Shown here piece by piece: positions 1-5,940 of a stretch of 13,563 nucleotides of DNA (positions within the stretch are counted from its first letter, which is position 1; each line of letters starts with the position of its first letter). The stretch is from assembly GCA_051962095.1 (NCBI GenBank), contig JBQCCP010000068.1, positions 1 to 13,563 on the forward strand. The letters run 5' to 3'. Under the pieces are notes generated by a model. It ran no database searches. It saw only the letters and a program-made list of their open reading frames with translations, and was not told the DNA's origin. Source of the DNA: 66-474 sp051962095. GTDB taxonomy: Bacteria > Pseudomonadota > Gammaproteobacteria > Xanthomonadales > Rhodanobacteraceae. The position numbers and the translations under genes are program-made.

Positions 1-67
1 TGTTGACCTGCGCCACCGCAATAACGGGTACAAGCACAACCAGAAGGGCCGCAAGCCATTTCCCCAT
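1..67 (-). CDS. Secreted protein of unknown function, N-terminal fragment
   Basis: Only the first 22 codons are inside the window; the gene continues past base 1. The ATG at 67-65 is preceded by AGGGGA at a 6-nt spacing, a good ribosome binding site. The peptide has a short basic start (MGKW), a hydrophobic core of Leu, Val, Pro and Ile, and ends in the signal-peptidase-I-like motif Ala-Val-Ala just before Gln20. It is therefore probably exported, and no lipobox cysteine is visible. It starts 29 nt after the trpE stop on the same strand, so it may be cotranscribed with trpE. The function cannot be told from this fragment. Confidence 0.7.
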   Translation of the reverse strand, partial: MGKWLAALLVVLVPVIAVAQVN

Positions 68-96
68 ATACGATCCCCTGCCAAGTTTTTCGCAGC

Positions 97-1572
97 CTAC
101 AGCCCCCGCACCGCCTGCGCCACCGCGCGGAACAGCGCGCGTCCCTTGTTCATCGTCTCCTCCCACTCGGCCGCAGGATCGGAGTCGTAGACGATGCCGG
201 CGCCGGCCTGCACGTGCAGGCGGGCGTCCTGGATCACGGCGGTGCGGATCGCGATGGCGGTGTCGGCGTCGCCCCACCAGCCGATCCAGCCGATCGCACC
301 GGAGTAGATGTTGCGCTTGAACGGTTCCAGTTCCTGGATGATTTCGATGGCGCGGATCTTGGGCGCGCCGGACAGCGTGCCGGCCGGGAACGTCGCGCGC
401 AGCGCGTCCATGTAGCTGGTGCCGGGGCGCACCTTGCCCTCCACCTGCGAGACGATGTGCATCACGTGCGAATAGCGCTCGATCGCGAACGAATCGCTGA
501 CTTCGACGCTGCCGGTTTCGCTGATGCGGCCGATGTCGTTGCGGCCGAGGTCGATCAGCATCAGGTGTTCGGCGCGTTCCTTCGGATCGGCCAGCAATTC
601 CTTTTCCAGCGCCGCGTCTTCTTCCTGCGTGGCGCCACGCTTGCGGGTGCCGGCGAGCGGGCGCACGATGACCTTGCCGTCCTTCAGGCGCGCCAGGATT
701 TCCGGCGACGAGCCGACGATCTGGGTTTCGCCGAGGTCGAAGAAGTACATGTAGGGTGATGGATTCAACGCGCGCAGCGCGCGGTAGACATCCACCGGAC
801 GCGCGTTGAAACCGATGCTGAGGCGCTGCGACGGCACCACCTGGAACACGTCGCCGGCGCGGATGTATTCCTTGCAACGTTCCACCATCGCCTCGAACGC
901 TTCCTTCGTGAACGACGATTTGAAATCGCGCTCGTCCAGCACCGCGGCATGCGTGGCCTGTGGGTACGCCGCGCCGCCTTGGCGCAGGTGGTGCGCCAAA
1001 GCATCCAGCCGTCGCTGTGCGCGCGCGTACGCATGCGGCCGCGATGGATCGGCGTGCACGATCAGGTACAGACGCCCCTTCAGGTTGTCGAAGACCGCGA
1101 CTTCTTCCGCCAGCACCAGGAGAATGTCGGGCGTGCCGAGTTCGTCGGCGCGATCCCACTTTGCCAGACGCGGCTCGATGTAGCCGACCGTTTCGAATCC
1201 GAAATAGCCGACCAGACCACCGGTGAAGGCGGGCATATCCGGCAGGTGGGGCACGCGATATTGCACGCGGAGCTTCTCCACTTCCGCCAGCGGATCGGCA
1301 ACCTCGCGCGTCTCGACGATCGAGCCGTCTTCGATCACGCTCAACGTCTGCGCACGGAAACTGAAGACGCGCCGCGCCGGCAGGCCGATGATTGAATAGC
1401 GCCCCCAGTTCGCGCCGCCTTCCACCGATTCCAGCAGGAAAGTGTACGGGCCATCGGCGAGCTTCAGGTACACCGACAGCGGCGTGTCGAGATCCGACAG
1501 CACCTCGCGCACCAGCGGTATGCGGTTGTGGCCTTCGCGGGCGAGGGCTTCGAATTGGGCCTGGTCGAGCAC
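97..1572 (-). CDS. trpE: Anthranilate synthase component I
   Basis: This enzyme makes anthranilate from chorismate, using ammonia delivered by the TrpG glutaminase subunit; it is the first step of tryptophan synthesis in the cytoplasm. The product is 491 aa. The N-terminal domain carries the tryptophan feedback element LLES (residues 46-49), and PSPYM (271-275) forms the other side of that site. The C-terminal chorismate-binding domain shows IVGSSPE, RPLAGTRKRG, DLGRNDIGR (341-349), PAGTLSGAPK and AIRTAV, so both the catalytic and the feedback parts look intact. The reading frame stays open upstream to a GTG at 1614, but the GTG at 1572 is preferred: it has AGAAGGA 8 nt upstream and gives a product starting MLDQAQF, the usual length for this family in related bacteria. 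No trpG and no leader peptide rich in Trp codons is visible nearby. Confidence 0.96.
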   Translation of the reverse strand: MLDQAQFEALAREGHNRIPLVREVLSDLDTPLSVYLKLADGPYTFLLESVEGGANWGRYSIIGLPARRVFSFRAQTLSVIEDGSIVETREVADPLAEVEKLRVQYRVPHLPDMPAFTGGLVGYFGFETVGYIEPRLAKWDRADELGTPDILLVLAEEVAVFDNLKGRLYLIVHADPSRPHAYARAQRRLDALAHHLRQGGAAYPQATHAAVLDERDFKSSFTKEAFEAMVERCKEYIRAGDVFQVVPSQRLSIGFNARPVDVYRALRALNPSPYMYFFDLGETQIVGSSPEILARLKDGKVIVRPLAGTRKRGATQEEDAALEKELLADPKERAEHLMLIDLGRNDIGRISETGSVEVSDSFAIERYSHVMHIVSQVEGKVRPGTSYMDALRATFPAGTLSGAPKIRAIEIIQELEPFKRNIYSGAIGWIGWWGDADTAIAIRTAVIQDARLHVQAGAGIVYDSDPAAEWEETMNKGRALFRAVAQAVRGL

Positions 1573-1580
1573 AGAGCTGT

Positions 1581-1587
1581 TCCTTCT
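1581..1587 (-). promoter_or_regulatory. Ribosome binding site that decides the trpE start
   Basis: AGAAGGA on the minus strand lies 8 nt before the GTG at 1572. The upstream in-frame GTG at 1614 has no comparable site and would add 14 residues unlike TrpE. Confidence 0.7.
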
Positions 1588-1620
1588 AAAACAGGGAAAC
1601 ACGAGGCGCCACACAGGGCG

Positions 1621-1730
1621 GCTGTTGTGAAAAGTCAGGACATGGATGCCCGTTCTGAATCGTCAGGTCGCCAGCAGGCGTGATACGCGCCAACGTTCAA
1701 CGAGACCGCGATCAGGGATGATCGCACAAA
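1621..1730 (-). repeat. 110-nt intergenic element, copy A
   Basis: One of three related copies (the others are 3790-3899 and 4966-5076). Read on the minus strand it starts TTTGTGCGATC and ends with CTGACTTTTCACAACAGC. The first part is a hairpin with stem GCGATC/GATCGC and loop ATCCCT. A second weak stem GGCGT/GCGCC lies in the middle, and a third stem pairs TCAGAACG with CGTTCTGA-like bases around the TCCTGA block. It sits between the kinase gene and trpE. Its first bases form the end of the kinase gene, including the TGA stop at 1712-1714. No transposase or flanking target duplication was recognised. Confidence 0.75.
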
Positions 1731-3721
1731 GGTGATCGCCGCATCCCGCGAAGCGCGATGTCGAAGCTCACGCCCTCGGCATCGTTGCGCGCGGACACGC
1801 GGCCCTGGTGCAGTTCCGCCACCAGCCGCACCACGTAAAGTCCCAGGCCCAGGTGCGGCGTGCCGGCCTTGGTCCCCGCGCCGCGCACGCTGATCAACGA
1901 ATCGAACAACTGGCCCTGCATGGATTCGGGCAGGTGCGGCCCCTTGTTCGACACCAAGATGCGGGCCTCGTCGCCGTCCTGCTCCAGCGCAATCCGGATC
2001 CATCCGTCGGTCGCGGTGAACGACAGCGCGTTGTCGAACAGCTTGTCCAGTGCCTGCGCAATCAGTTCCGGCGCGCCGTACAGCGGCACCGGATGCGCCG
2101 GGATCGCGCATTGCAGGTCGCGCGCGCCGGCGAGTGTCCGGTACGCCTCGGCGCAGCCGCGCACGACCTGCGCGAGGTCCATGTCCTCGCCGTCGGCCGA
2201 AGCCATCGCGCGTTCCATGCGGCTGGCTTCGCTCATCGCGCGCACGATCGCGCCGATCCGGGCCGCGCCGTCGCGGGCGCGCGTCAGGTAGGGCAAGGCG
2301 TCGGAAGGAAGATTGGCGTGCTCCAGGTTCTCGAGCGACGAGCGCACGATCGCGAGCGGCGTGTTGAGTTCGTGCGAGAGGTTGGACGCGAGCTTGCGCA
2401 GGTATTCGGTGTAGGTGCCGATCGACTCCAACAACCGCGACAGGCTGCGCGCAAGATCGCCCAGCTCGTCGCGGTCGTCCACCAGCGGCAGGCGTTCCAG
2501 CGCGAGGCTTTCGTGATGTTGCGCCTGTTCGGCGGCATCGCGCAGGCGCCCTATCCGCAGCGACAGCCAGGTCGCGAACGCGAACAGCACCGCGCCGGCG
2601 ATCACCAGCACCGCGATGCTGGCCAGCATCAGCCCCAGCAGTGCACGATTGGTCAGCAGCGGCAGGGCCTGGCTGGATTGCTCCAGCACCAGCGCGCCGC
2701 GGTTCTGCCCGCGCACGTCCAGCGGCACCGCGACCGTCAACACCACGCTGCCCGCGGTGTCGCCGCCGCGCCAGTTGGCCGTGGCCTGCCCGTCCAGCGC
2801 CTGCTGCACGTCGGGTTCGGACAGGCGCGGGATGTCGCGCGGCAGGTGTCCCCGCTGGTCCAGCGAGGGGACGACCAGCAGGTCCGACAACACCCGCTGC
2901 AGCCCTGGAAACCGGCTGGGCTTTCGCGCTGGGGTTTCCAGCATGCTGCCGCCTTCGCCCAGCACCCAGCCGTCGGCACTGAGCAGGCGAACCCGCACGC
3001 CGCTCGGCACGAGCTGGGTCAGGTCGTTCGACAGCGCGGGCGAGAGGCTGAGCAGCGGCCGCAGGTCGGGCTTGCCGCCGTCGAAGCGGGTGGGCTCGCT
3101 CGCGTCGAATACCCCGATGCCGAGTCGGTCCGGCGCCTGCGCGCGCGGGATGCGCAGCTCGATCTGATAGCTCTTGCCGGTGTCCAGCCATTGCCCGCTG
3201 ATCTGGTCGGGCAAGCCGTGCACGCGCGGGTCCAGCGGATGCGCGAGAAACGCACCGGAGTTCGCGCTGGCCAGCAGGTAACTGCGCTGATGGTTGCCGC
3301 GCACCAGTTGCAGCACCACGTGGTCGGCTTCCACCGCCGCCGCGTCCTGGGCATCCAGCCGGGTATGCGTCGCGTCGGCGACGTTGATGCGCATGTACAG
3401 CCACGCCGGATCGTTGGCGAGCTGGACTTCTACGCCCTGCCACGGATGCTGCGCCCAGCGCGCCATCGGGGTCCAGTCGCGCTCGGTGCCGTCGATCACG
3501 ATCGGCTGCGTGGCGCGTTGCACGTACCAGTTCTGTCCCGTGTTCGGCAGGTCCGCGCCAACCGCGACCAGGCCGCGGTCCAGCGCGAACGCGATCGCCA
3601 GCAGCGCCTGTTCCTGGCTGTTGCGCAGCAGGTGCTCCATCTGGCGCACGTACAACCAGCCGGCCCACGGCAAAGCCAGCGTGGACAGCGCGACCAGCAG
3701 CAGTTTGCGGCGGAGGGTCAT
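1712..3721 (-). CDS. Membrane sensor histidine kinase, PdsS-like (sortase-system family)
   Basis: A 669-aa sensor kinase that should phosphorylate the response regulator encoded just upstream. Order of parts: transmembrane helix at about 5-24; a large periplasmic region (about 30-358) whose first half (IVIDGTERDW, then VEVQLANDPAWLYMRINV, about 73-215) resembles a CBM9/DOMON-like ligand-binding fold; second helix at about 361-384; HAMP linker; HisKA with SHELNTPL and phospho-acceptor His450; N box DKLFDNA (559-565); and G2 HLGLGLYVV (623-631). The G1 box reads SNKGP rather than the usual D-x-G-x-G. The architecture and the FDSLISVR to HLGLGL stretch match my memory of the family 'proteobacterial dedicated sortase system histidine kinase' (TIGR03785), but no sortase is nearby. 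The ATG has only a weak ribosome site. The last residues, LCDHP, and the stop are encoded by repeat copy A. General kinase function is sure; the family name is moderately sure. Confidence 0.9.
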   Translation of the reverse strand: MTLRRKLLLVALSTLALPWAGWLYVRQMEHLLRNSQEQALLAIAFALDRGLVAVGADLPNTGQNWYVQRATQPIVIDGTERDWTPMARWAQHPWQGVEVQLANDPAWLYMRINVADATHTRLDAQDAAAVEADHVVLQLVRGNHQRSYLLASANSGAFLAHPLDPRVHGLPDQISGQWLDTGKSYQIELRIPRAQAPDRLGIGVFDASEPTRFDGGKPDLRPLLSLSPALSNDLTQLVPSGVRVRLLSADGWVLGEGGSMLETPARKPSRFPGLQRVLSDLLVVPSLDQRGHLPRDIPRLSEPDVQQALDGQATANWRGGDTAGSVVLTVAVPLDVRGQNRGALVLEQSSQALPLLTNRALLGLMLASIAVLVIAGAVLFAFATWLSLRIGRLRDAAEQAQHHESLALERLPLVDDRDELGDLARSLSRLLESIGTYTEYLRKLASNLSHELNTPLAIVRSSLENLEHANLPSDALPYLTRARDGAARIGAIVRAMSEASRMERAMASADGEDMDLAQVVRGCAEAYRTLAGARDLQCAIPAHPVPLYGAPELIAQALDKLFDNALSFTATDGWIRIALEQDGDEARILVSNKGPHLPESMQGQLFDSLISVRGAGTKAGTPHLGLGLYVVRLVAELHQGRVSARNDAEGVSFDIALRGMRRSPLCDHP

Positions 3722-3789
3722 TGCACGGGGATTCCGAACAAGGAGCAGCTTAGCCTGAGCTTGGCTGCTTCAATGTACCGATCGAAGCC

Positions 3790-3899
3790 GCTGTTGTGGA
3801 AAGTCAGCCCATGGGAGGGCGTTTTGAACTGACAGAACGCGACGATCTGGCCGTTGGCTGAGCGCTGTTCGAAGCAGCGATCAGGGACGATCGCACAAA
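3790..3899 (-). repeat. 110-nt intergenic element, copy B
   Basis: Same element and same orientation as copy A, again exactly 110 nt. On the minus strand it begins TTTGTGCGATCGTCCC immediately after the response-regulator stop codon and ends CTGACTTTCCACAACAGC. The 5' hairpin is GCGATC/GATCGC with loop GTCCCT. The middle is strongly diverged from the other copies, and the 3' part has a GTCAG/CTGAC stem (3803-3807 with 3829-3833). It fills most of the 178-nt gap inside the regulator-kinase gene pair, which is a long gap for a two-component operon. Confidence 0.7.
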
Positions 3900-4589
3900 C
3901 TACGGCTTCCAGCGATACCCCACGCCGTGCACCGTCTCGATCGCGTCGAACGCCGGATCGACGGCGAGGAATTTCTTGCGGATGCGCTTGATGTGCGAGG
4001 TGATGGTGGCGTCGTCCACCACCAGTTCCGCGTCCCGCATCAACTGGTCGCGGTTCTTCACGTGGCCCGGGAAGCGCACCAGCGTGTGCACCATCCAGAA
4101 CTCGGTGACGGTGAGCGGGACATCGACGTCATTCCAGGTGACGCGCATGCGCTCGGCTTCGAGTTTCAACGGGCCGTGCTCGACCACCGTTTCGGTTGGT
4201 GCCGGCGCCTTCTGCGATTCCACGCGCCGGAACAGCGCACCGATCCGCGCGGCGAGCTGGTGGAAGCTCGTGTCCTTGGAAAGGTAATCGTCCGCACCGA
4301 GGCGCAGCCCAGAGATTACGTCGAAATCGGAATCGCGCGCGGTCAGGAAGATGATCGGCAGCGTGGCCGATTTCGCCCGCAGTTCGCGGCACAGGTCGAA
4401 GCCGCCCTCTGGTTCATCACCGAGACCGATATCGATGATCACCAGTTCCGGCATGCGGTTGGCGAAGGCGCCGGAAGCCTCGCCGCGCGAGGCAAAACCC
4501 CGCACCTCGTAACCGATGCGCGACAGTGCCTCGACATAATTGGCGCGGATGGACGGCTCGTCCTCCACGATGGCGATGGCGCGAGCCAT
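3900..4589 (-). CDS. OmpR-family response regulator, PdsR-like
   Basis: A 229-aa DNA-binding response regulator and the likely partner of the kinase gene downstream. The receiver domain (1-122) has acidic residues Asp10/Glu11, phospho-acceptor Asp53 in IIDIGLGDE, Thr83 in FLTARDSD and Lys105 in YLSKD. A winged-helix output domain follows (about 137-229), with LTVTEFWMV, the recognition-helix region ATITSHIKRIRKKF and the final GVGYRW hairpin. The ISGLRLGADDYLSKD stretch and the receiver as a whole fit 'proteobacterial dedicated sortase system response regulator' (TIGR03787), as I remember it. The start at 4589 has GGAG 6 nt upstream. Its stop codon directly abuts repeat copy B. The regulated genes cannot be seen here; the nearby candidates are the kinase and genes elsewhere in the genome. 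Confidence 0.93.
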   Translation of the reverse strand: MARAIAIVEDEPSIRANYVEALSRIGYEVRGFASRGEASGAFANRMPELVIIDIGLGDEPEGGFDLCRELRAKSATLPIIFLTARDSDFDVISGLRLGADDYLSKDTSFHQLAARIGALFRRVESQKAPAPTETVVEHGPLKLEAERMRVTWNDVDVPLTVTEFWMVHTLVRFPGHVKNRDQLMRDAELVVDDATITSHIKRIRKKFLAVDPAFDAIETVHGVGYRWKP

Positions 4590-4965
4590 GCATTGCTCCG
4601 TTCAGAATGGCCCCGTCGCCGAGGCCCCAGCGCGAGCGTGCGCCATGCAGGCGTGGGGCGCAACCCACCCGTCCGGGGTGCCCGCGTTTTGCCACAAATC
4701 GCCCGCTTTTCGCCCCTGACCCGCCCCGCGTGCTGCGGCTGGCGGGCGCCCAATGATCGCCAGTCGGTACTCCTGCGTGGATGTCGACCGTGGAACACCC
4801 CCGCGCTGGCGCCGGAGACGTACCCGGCCCACTGACACCGGAAGGCGTCCAGCGCGGTGGACCACGCAAAGATCGAGGCGATTCTTTCCCGCCTCATGGT
4901 TCATTCCTCTCCTGGTCGGCCGCGGTCCCGATGCGAAAGCATCGGGGCCGTTGGCTATGGGTTCG
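4590..4965. other. Long intergenic region upstream of the response regulator, possible small ORF
   Basis: About 375 nt without a recognisable gene. On the minus strand an AGGAGAGGA motif sits just before two overlapping possible starts: ATG at 4904, giving a 100-aa frame that stops at 4602, 12 nt before the regulator, and ATG at 4897, whose frame runs into the regulator gene. Both products are rich in Arg, Gly and Ala, with no domain I recognise, and several frames are open at once, as expected for high GC. I think these frames are more likely chance or part of a dispersed intergenic sequence than a gene. The region should also contain the promoter of the regulator, but no convincing -35/-10 pair was found. 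Confidence 0.35.
4923..4950 (+). other. Strong hairpin with GAAA tetraloop
   Basis: On the plus strand a 12-bp stem (CGGTCCCGATGC paired with GCATCGGGGCCG, with one T-G wobble) closes a GAAA loop at 4935-4938, a stable GNRA-type tetraloop if transcribed in this direction. There is no following T-run, so it is not an intrinsic terminator. It ends 15 nt before repeat copy C, which has the same orientation, so the two may belong to one RNA or one repeat unit. Confidence 0.5.
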
Positions 4966-5076
4966 TTTGTGCGTTCCTCCATGAGCGCGGCCTCGATTGA
5001 CACCTTGCCAGCATCAAGGTGATCGCGACCTGAGGGTCCAGAACGGACGTCCGTGTCCTGACTTTTCACCAACAGC
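4966..5076 (+). repeat. 111-nt intergenic element, copy C (inverted)
   Basis: Third copy of the element at 1621-1730 and 3790-3899, here on the plus strand. It begins TTTGTGCGTTC and ends TCCTGACTTTTCACCAACAGC. Its first hairpin is GCGTTC/GAGCGC with loop CTCCAT: compared with A and B the stem bases differ, yet pairing is kept through a T-G wobble. A central stem CACCTTG/CAAGGTG with a 7-nt loop (CCAGCAT) is perfect, and ACGGACGTCCGT (5043-5054) is a perfect palindrome. The flanking genes on both sides are on the minus strand. Confidence 0.75.
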
Positions 5077-5100
5077 GCTTCGGGCCTGCCCCTGCAGCTT

Positions 5101-5176
5101 CGTAGCCCGGATGAAGCCGCTTCGCGGCATAATCCGGGGCAAAACCCGGATCGCGCTTCGCTCCATCCGGGCTACG
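5101..5176. repeat. Inverted-repeat (REP/BIME-like) element
   Basis: The ends are a perfect 12-bp inverted repeat: CGTAGCCCGGAT at 5101-5112 and ATCCGGGCTACG at 5165-5176. Inside are a GCCGC/GCGGC hairpin (TTC loop) and the pair ATCCGGG...CCCGGAT. The TAGCCCGGAT type of end is familiar from dispersed proteobacterial intergenic repeats. It lies 12 nt beyond the rpe stop codon and could act as a 3' end stabiliser or weak terminator. Confidence 0.65.
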
Positions 5177-5188
5177 CGATCGTGCTCC

Positions 5189-5857
5189 TCAACTCGCCGC
5201 TGCGCGCATGGCCGTGATGGTTTTCTTGTAATCGCTGCTGCCGAAGATGGCGGAACCCGCGACGAATGCATCCGCGCCGGCGAGCGCGATGTCGCCGATG
5301 TTGTCCACCTTCACGCCGCCGTCGACTTCGAGGTGGATGCCCCGGCCGCTGCGGTCGATGATTTCGCGCGCGCGCTTCAGTTTGTCGAGCGCGGATGGAA
5401 TGAAAACCTGGCCGCCGAAGCCAGGGTTCACCGACATCACCAGGATGATGTCCACCTTGTCCAGCACGTAATCCAGCCAATCCAGCGGCGTCGCCGGATT
5501 GAATACCAGCCCGGCCTTGCAGCCGTGTTCACGGATCAGCGAAAGCGTTCGGTCCACGTGCCGCGTGGCATCGGGGTGGAAGCTGATCGAAGTGGCGCCG
5601 GCCTTGGCAAAATCCGGCACGATCCGGTCGACGGGCTCGACCATCAGGTGCACGTCCATCGGCGCGGTGATTCCATGGTCGCGCAGCGCCTTCAGCACCA
5701 TCGGCCCGATCGTGAGGTTGGGCACGTAATGGTTGTCCATCACGTCGAAATGGATCCAGTCGGCGCCTGCATCGATCACGGCATCGACTTCCGCGCCGAG
5801 CTTGGCGAAGTCGGCCGAGAGGATGGAGGGGGCGATCACGCAGGGTTGTCTGCTCAT
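5189..5857 (-). CDS. rpe: Ribulose-phosphate 3-epimerase
   Basis: Interconverts ribulose 5-phosphate and xylulose 5-phosphate in the pentose phosphate pathway (cytoplasm). The 222-aa protein is full length for the family and has the TIM-barrel signatures in order: PSILSADF (10-17), HFDVMDNHYVPN with metal ligands His36 and Asp38, DVHLMVEP with His70, VMSVNPGFGGQ (140-150) and EVDGGV with catalytic Asp179. The frame stays open upstream to 5995, but the ATG at 5857 is the family start, and the extra residues would come from the REP region. The ribosome site is weak (AAGAGAAA). In Pseudomonas and relatives rpe, gph and trpE are neighbours; here a two-component pair and repeats separate rpe from trpE and no gph is seen. 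Confidence 0.96.
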   Translation of the reverse strand: MSRQPCVIAPSILSADFAKLGAEVDAVIDAGADWIHFDVMDNHYVPNLTIGPMVLKALRDHGITAPMDVHLMVEPVDRIVPDFAKAGATSISFHPDATRHVDRTLSLIREHGCKAGLVFNPATPLDWLDYVLDKVDIILVMSVNPGFGGQVFIPSALDKLKRAREIIDRSGRGIHLEVDGGVKVDNIGDIALAGADAFVAGSAIFGSSDYKKTITAMRAAAS

Positions 5858-5870
5858 GGATTTCTCTTGC

Positions 5871-5940
5871 AGGAGCCGGCCATGCCGGCGACCTTGATTG
5901 ATTGGGCAACAAGCCGGTCGCGCGCGTGGCGCGCTCCTAG
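5871..5940. repeat. Head-to-head pair of REP-like palindromes
   Basis: Two short hairpins of the form GGAGC-(GC-rich stem)-GCGACC face each other: AGGAGCCGGC/GCCGGCGACC at 5871-5893, and its inverted relative ending GCGCTCCTA at 5916-5939. They are separated by 22 nt. The type resembles REP doublets common in xanthomonads and pseudomonads. The unit lies between the djlA stop and the rpe start; the TAG stop of djlA (5937-5939) is the first three bases of the inverted copy. Confidence 0.7.

Noticed and set aside
1635..3668. Long 677-aa open frame on the minus strand over the kinase gene
   Set aside because: It is a different frame of the same DNA, extremely rich in Arg, Ala, Gly and Pro, with no domain; the frame with HisKA and HATPase motifs is the real one.
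1808..3832. 674-aa open frame on the plus strand
   Set aside because: Antisense shadow of the kinase gene, caused by high GC content; no recognisable motif.
4439..4897. 152-aa frame with a good ribosome site upstream of the response regulator
   Set aside because: It overlaps the first 150 nt of the well-supported regulator gene, has no domain and is Arg-rich; described only as part of the intergenic region.
4923..4950. Hairpin as an intrinsic terminator
   Set aside because: No T-run follows on either strand.
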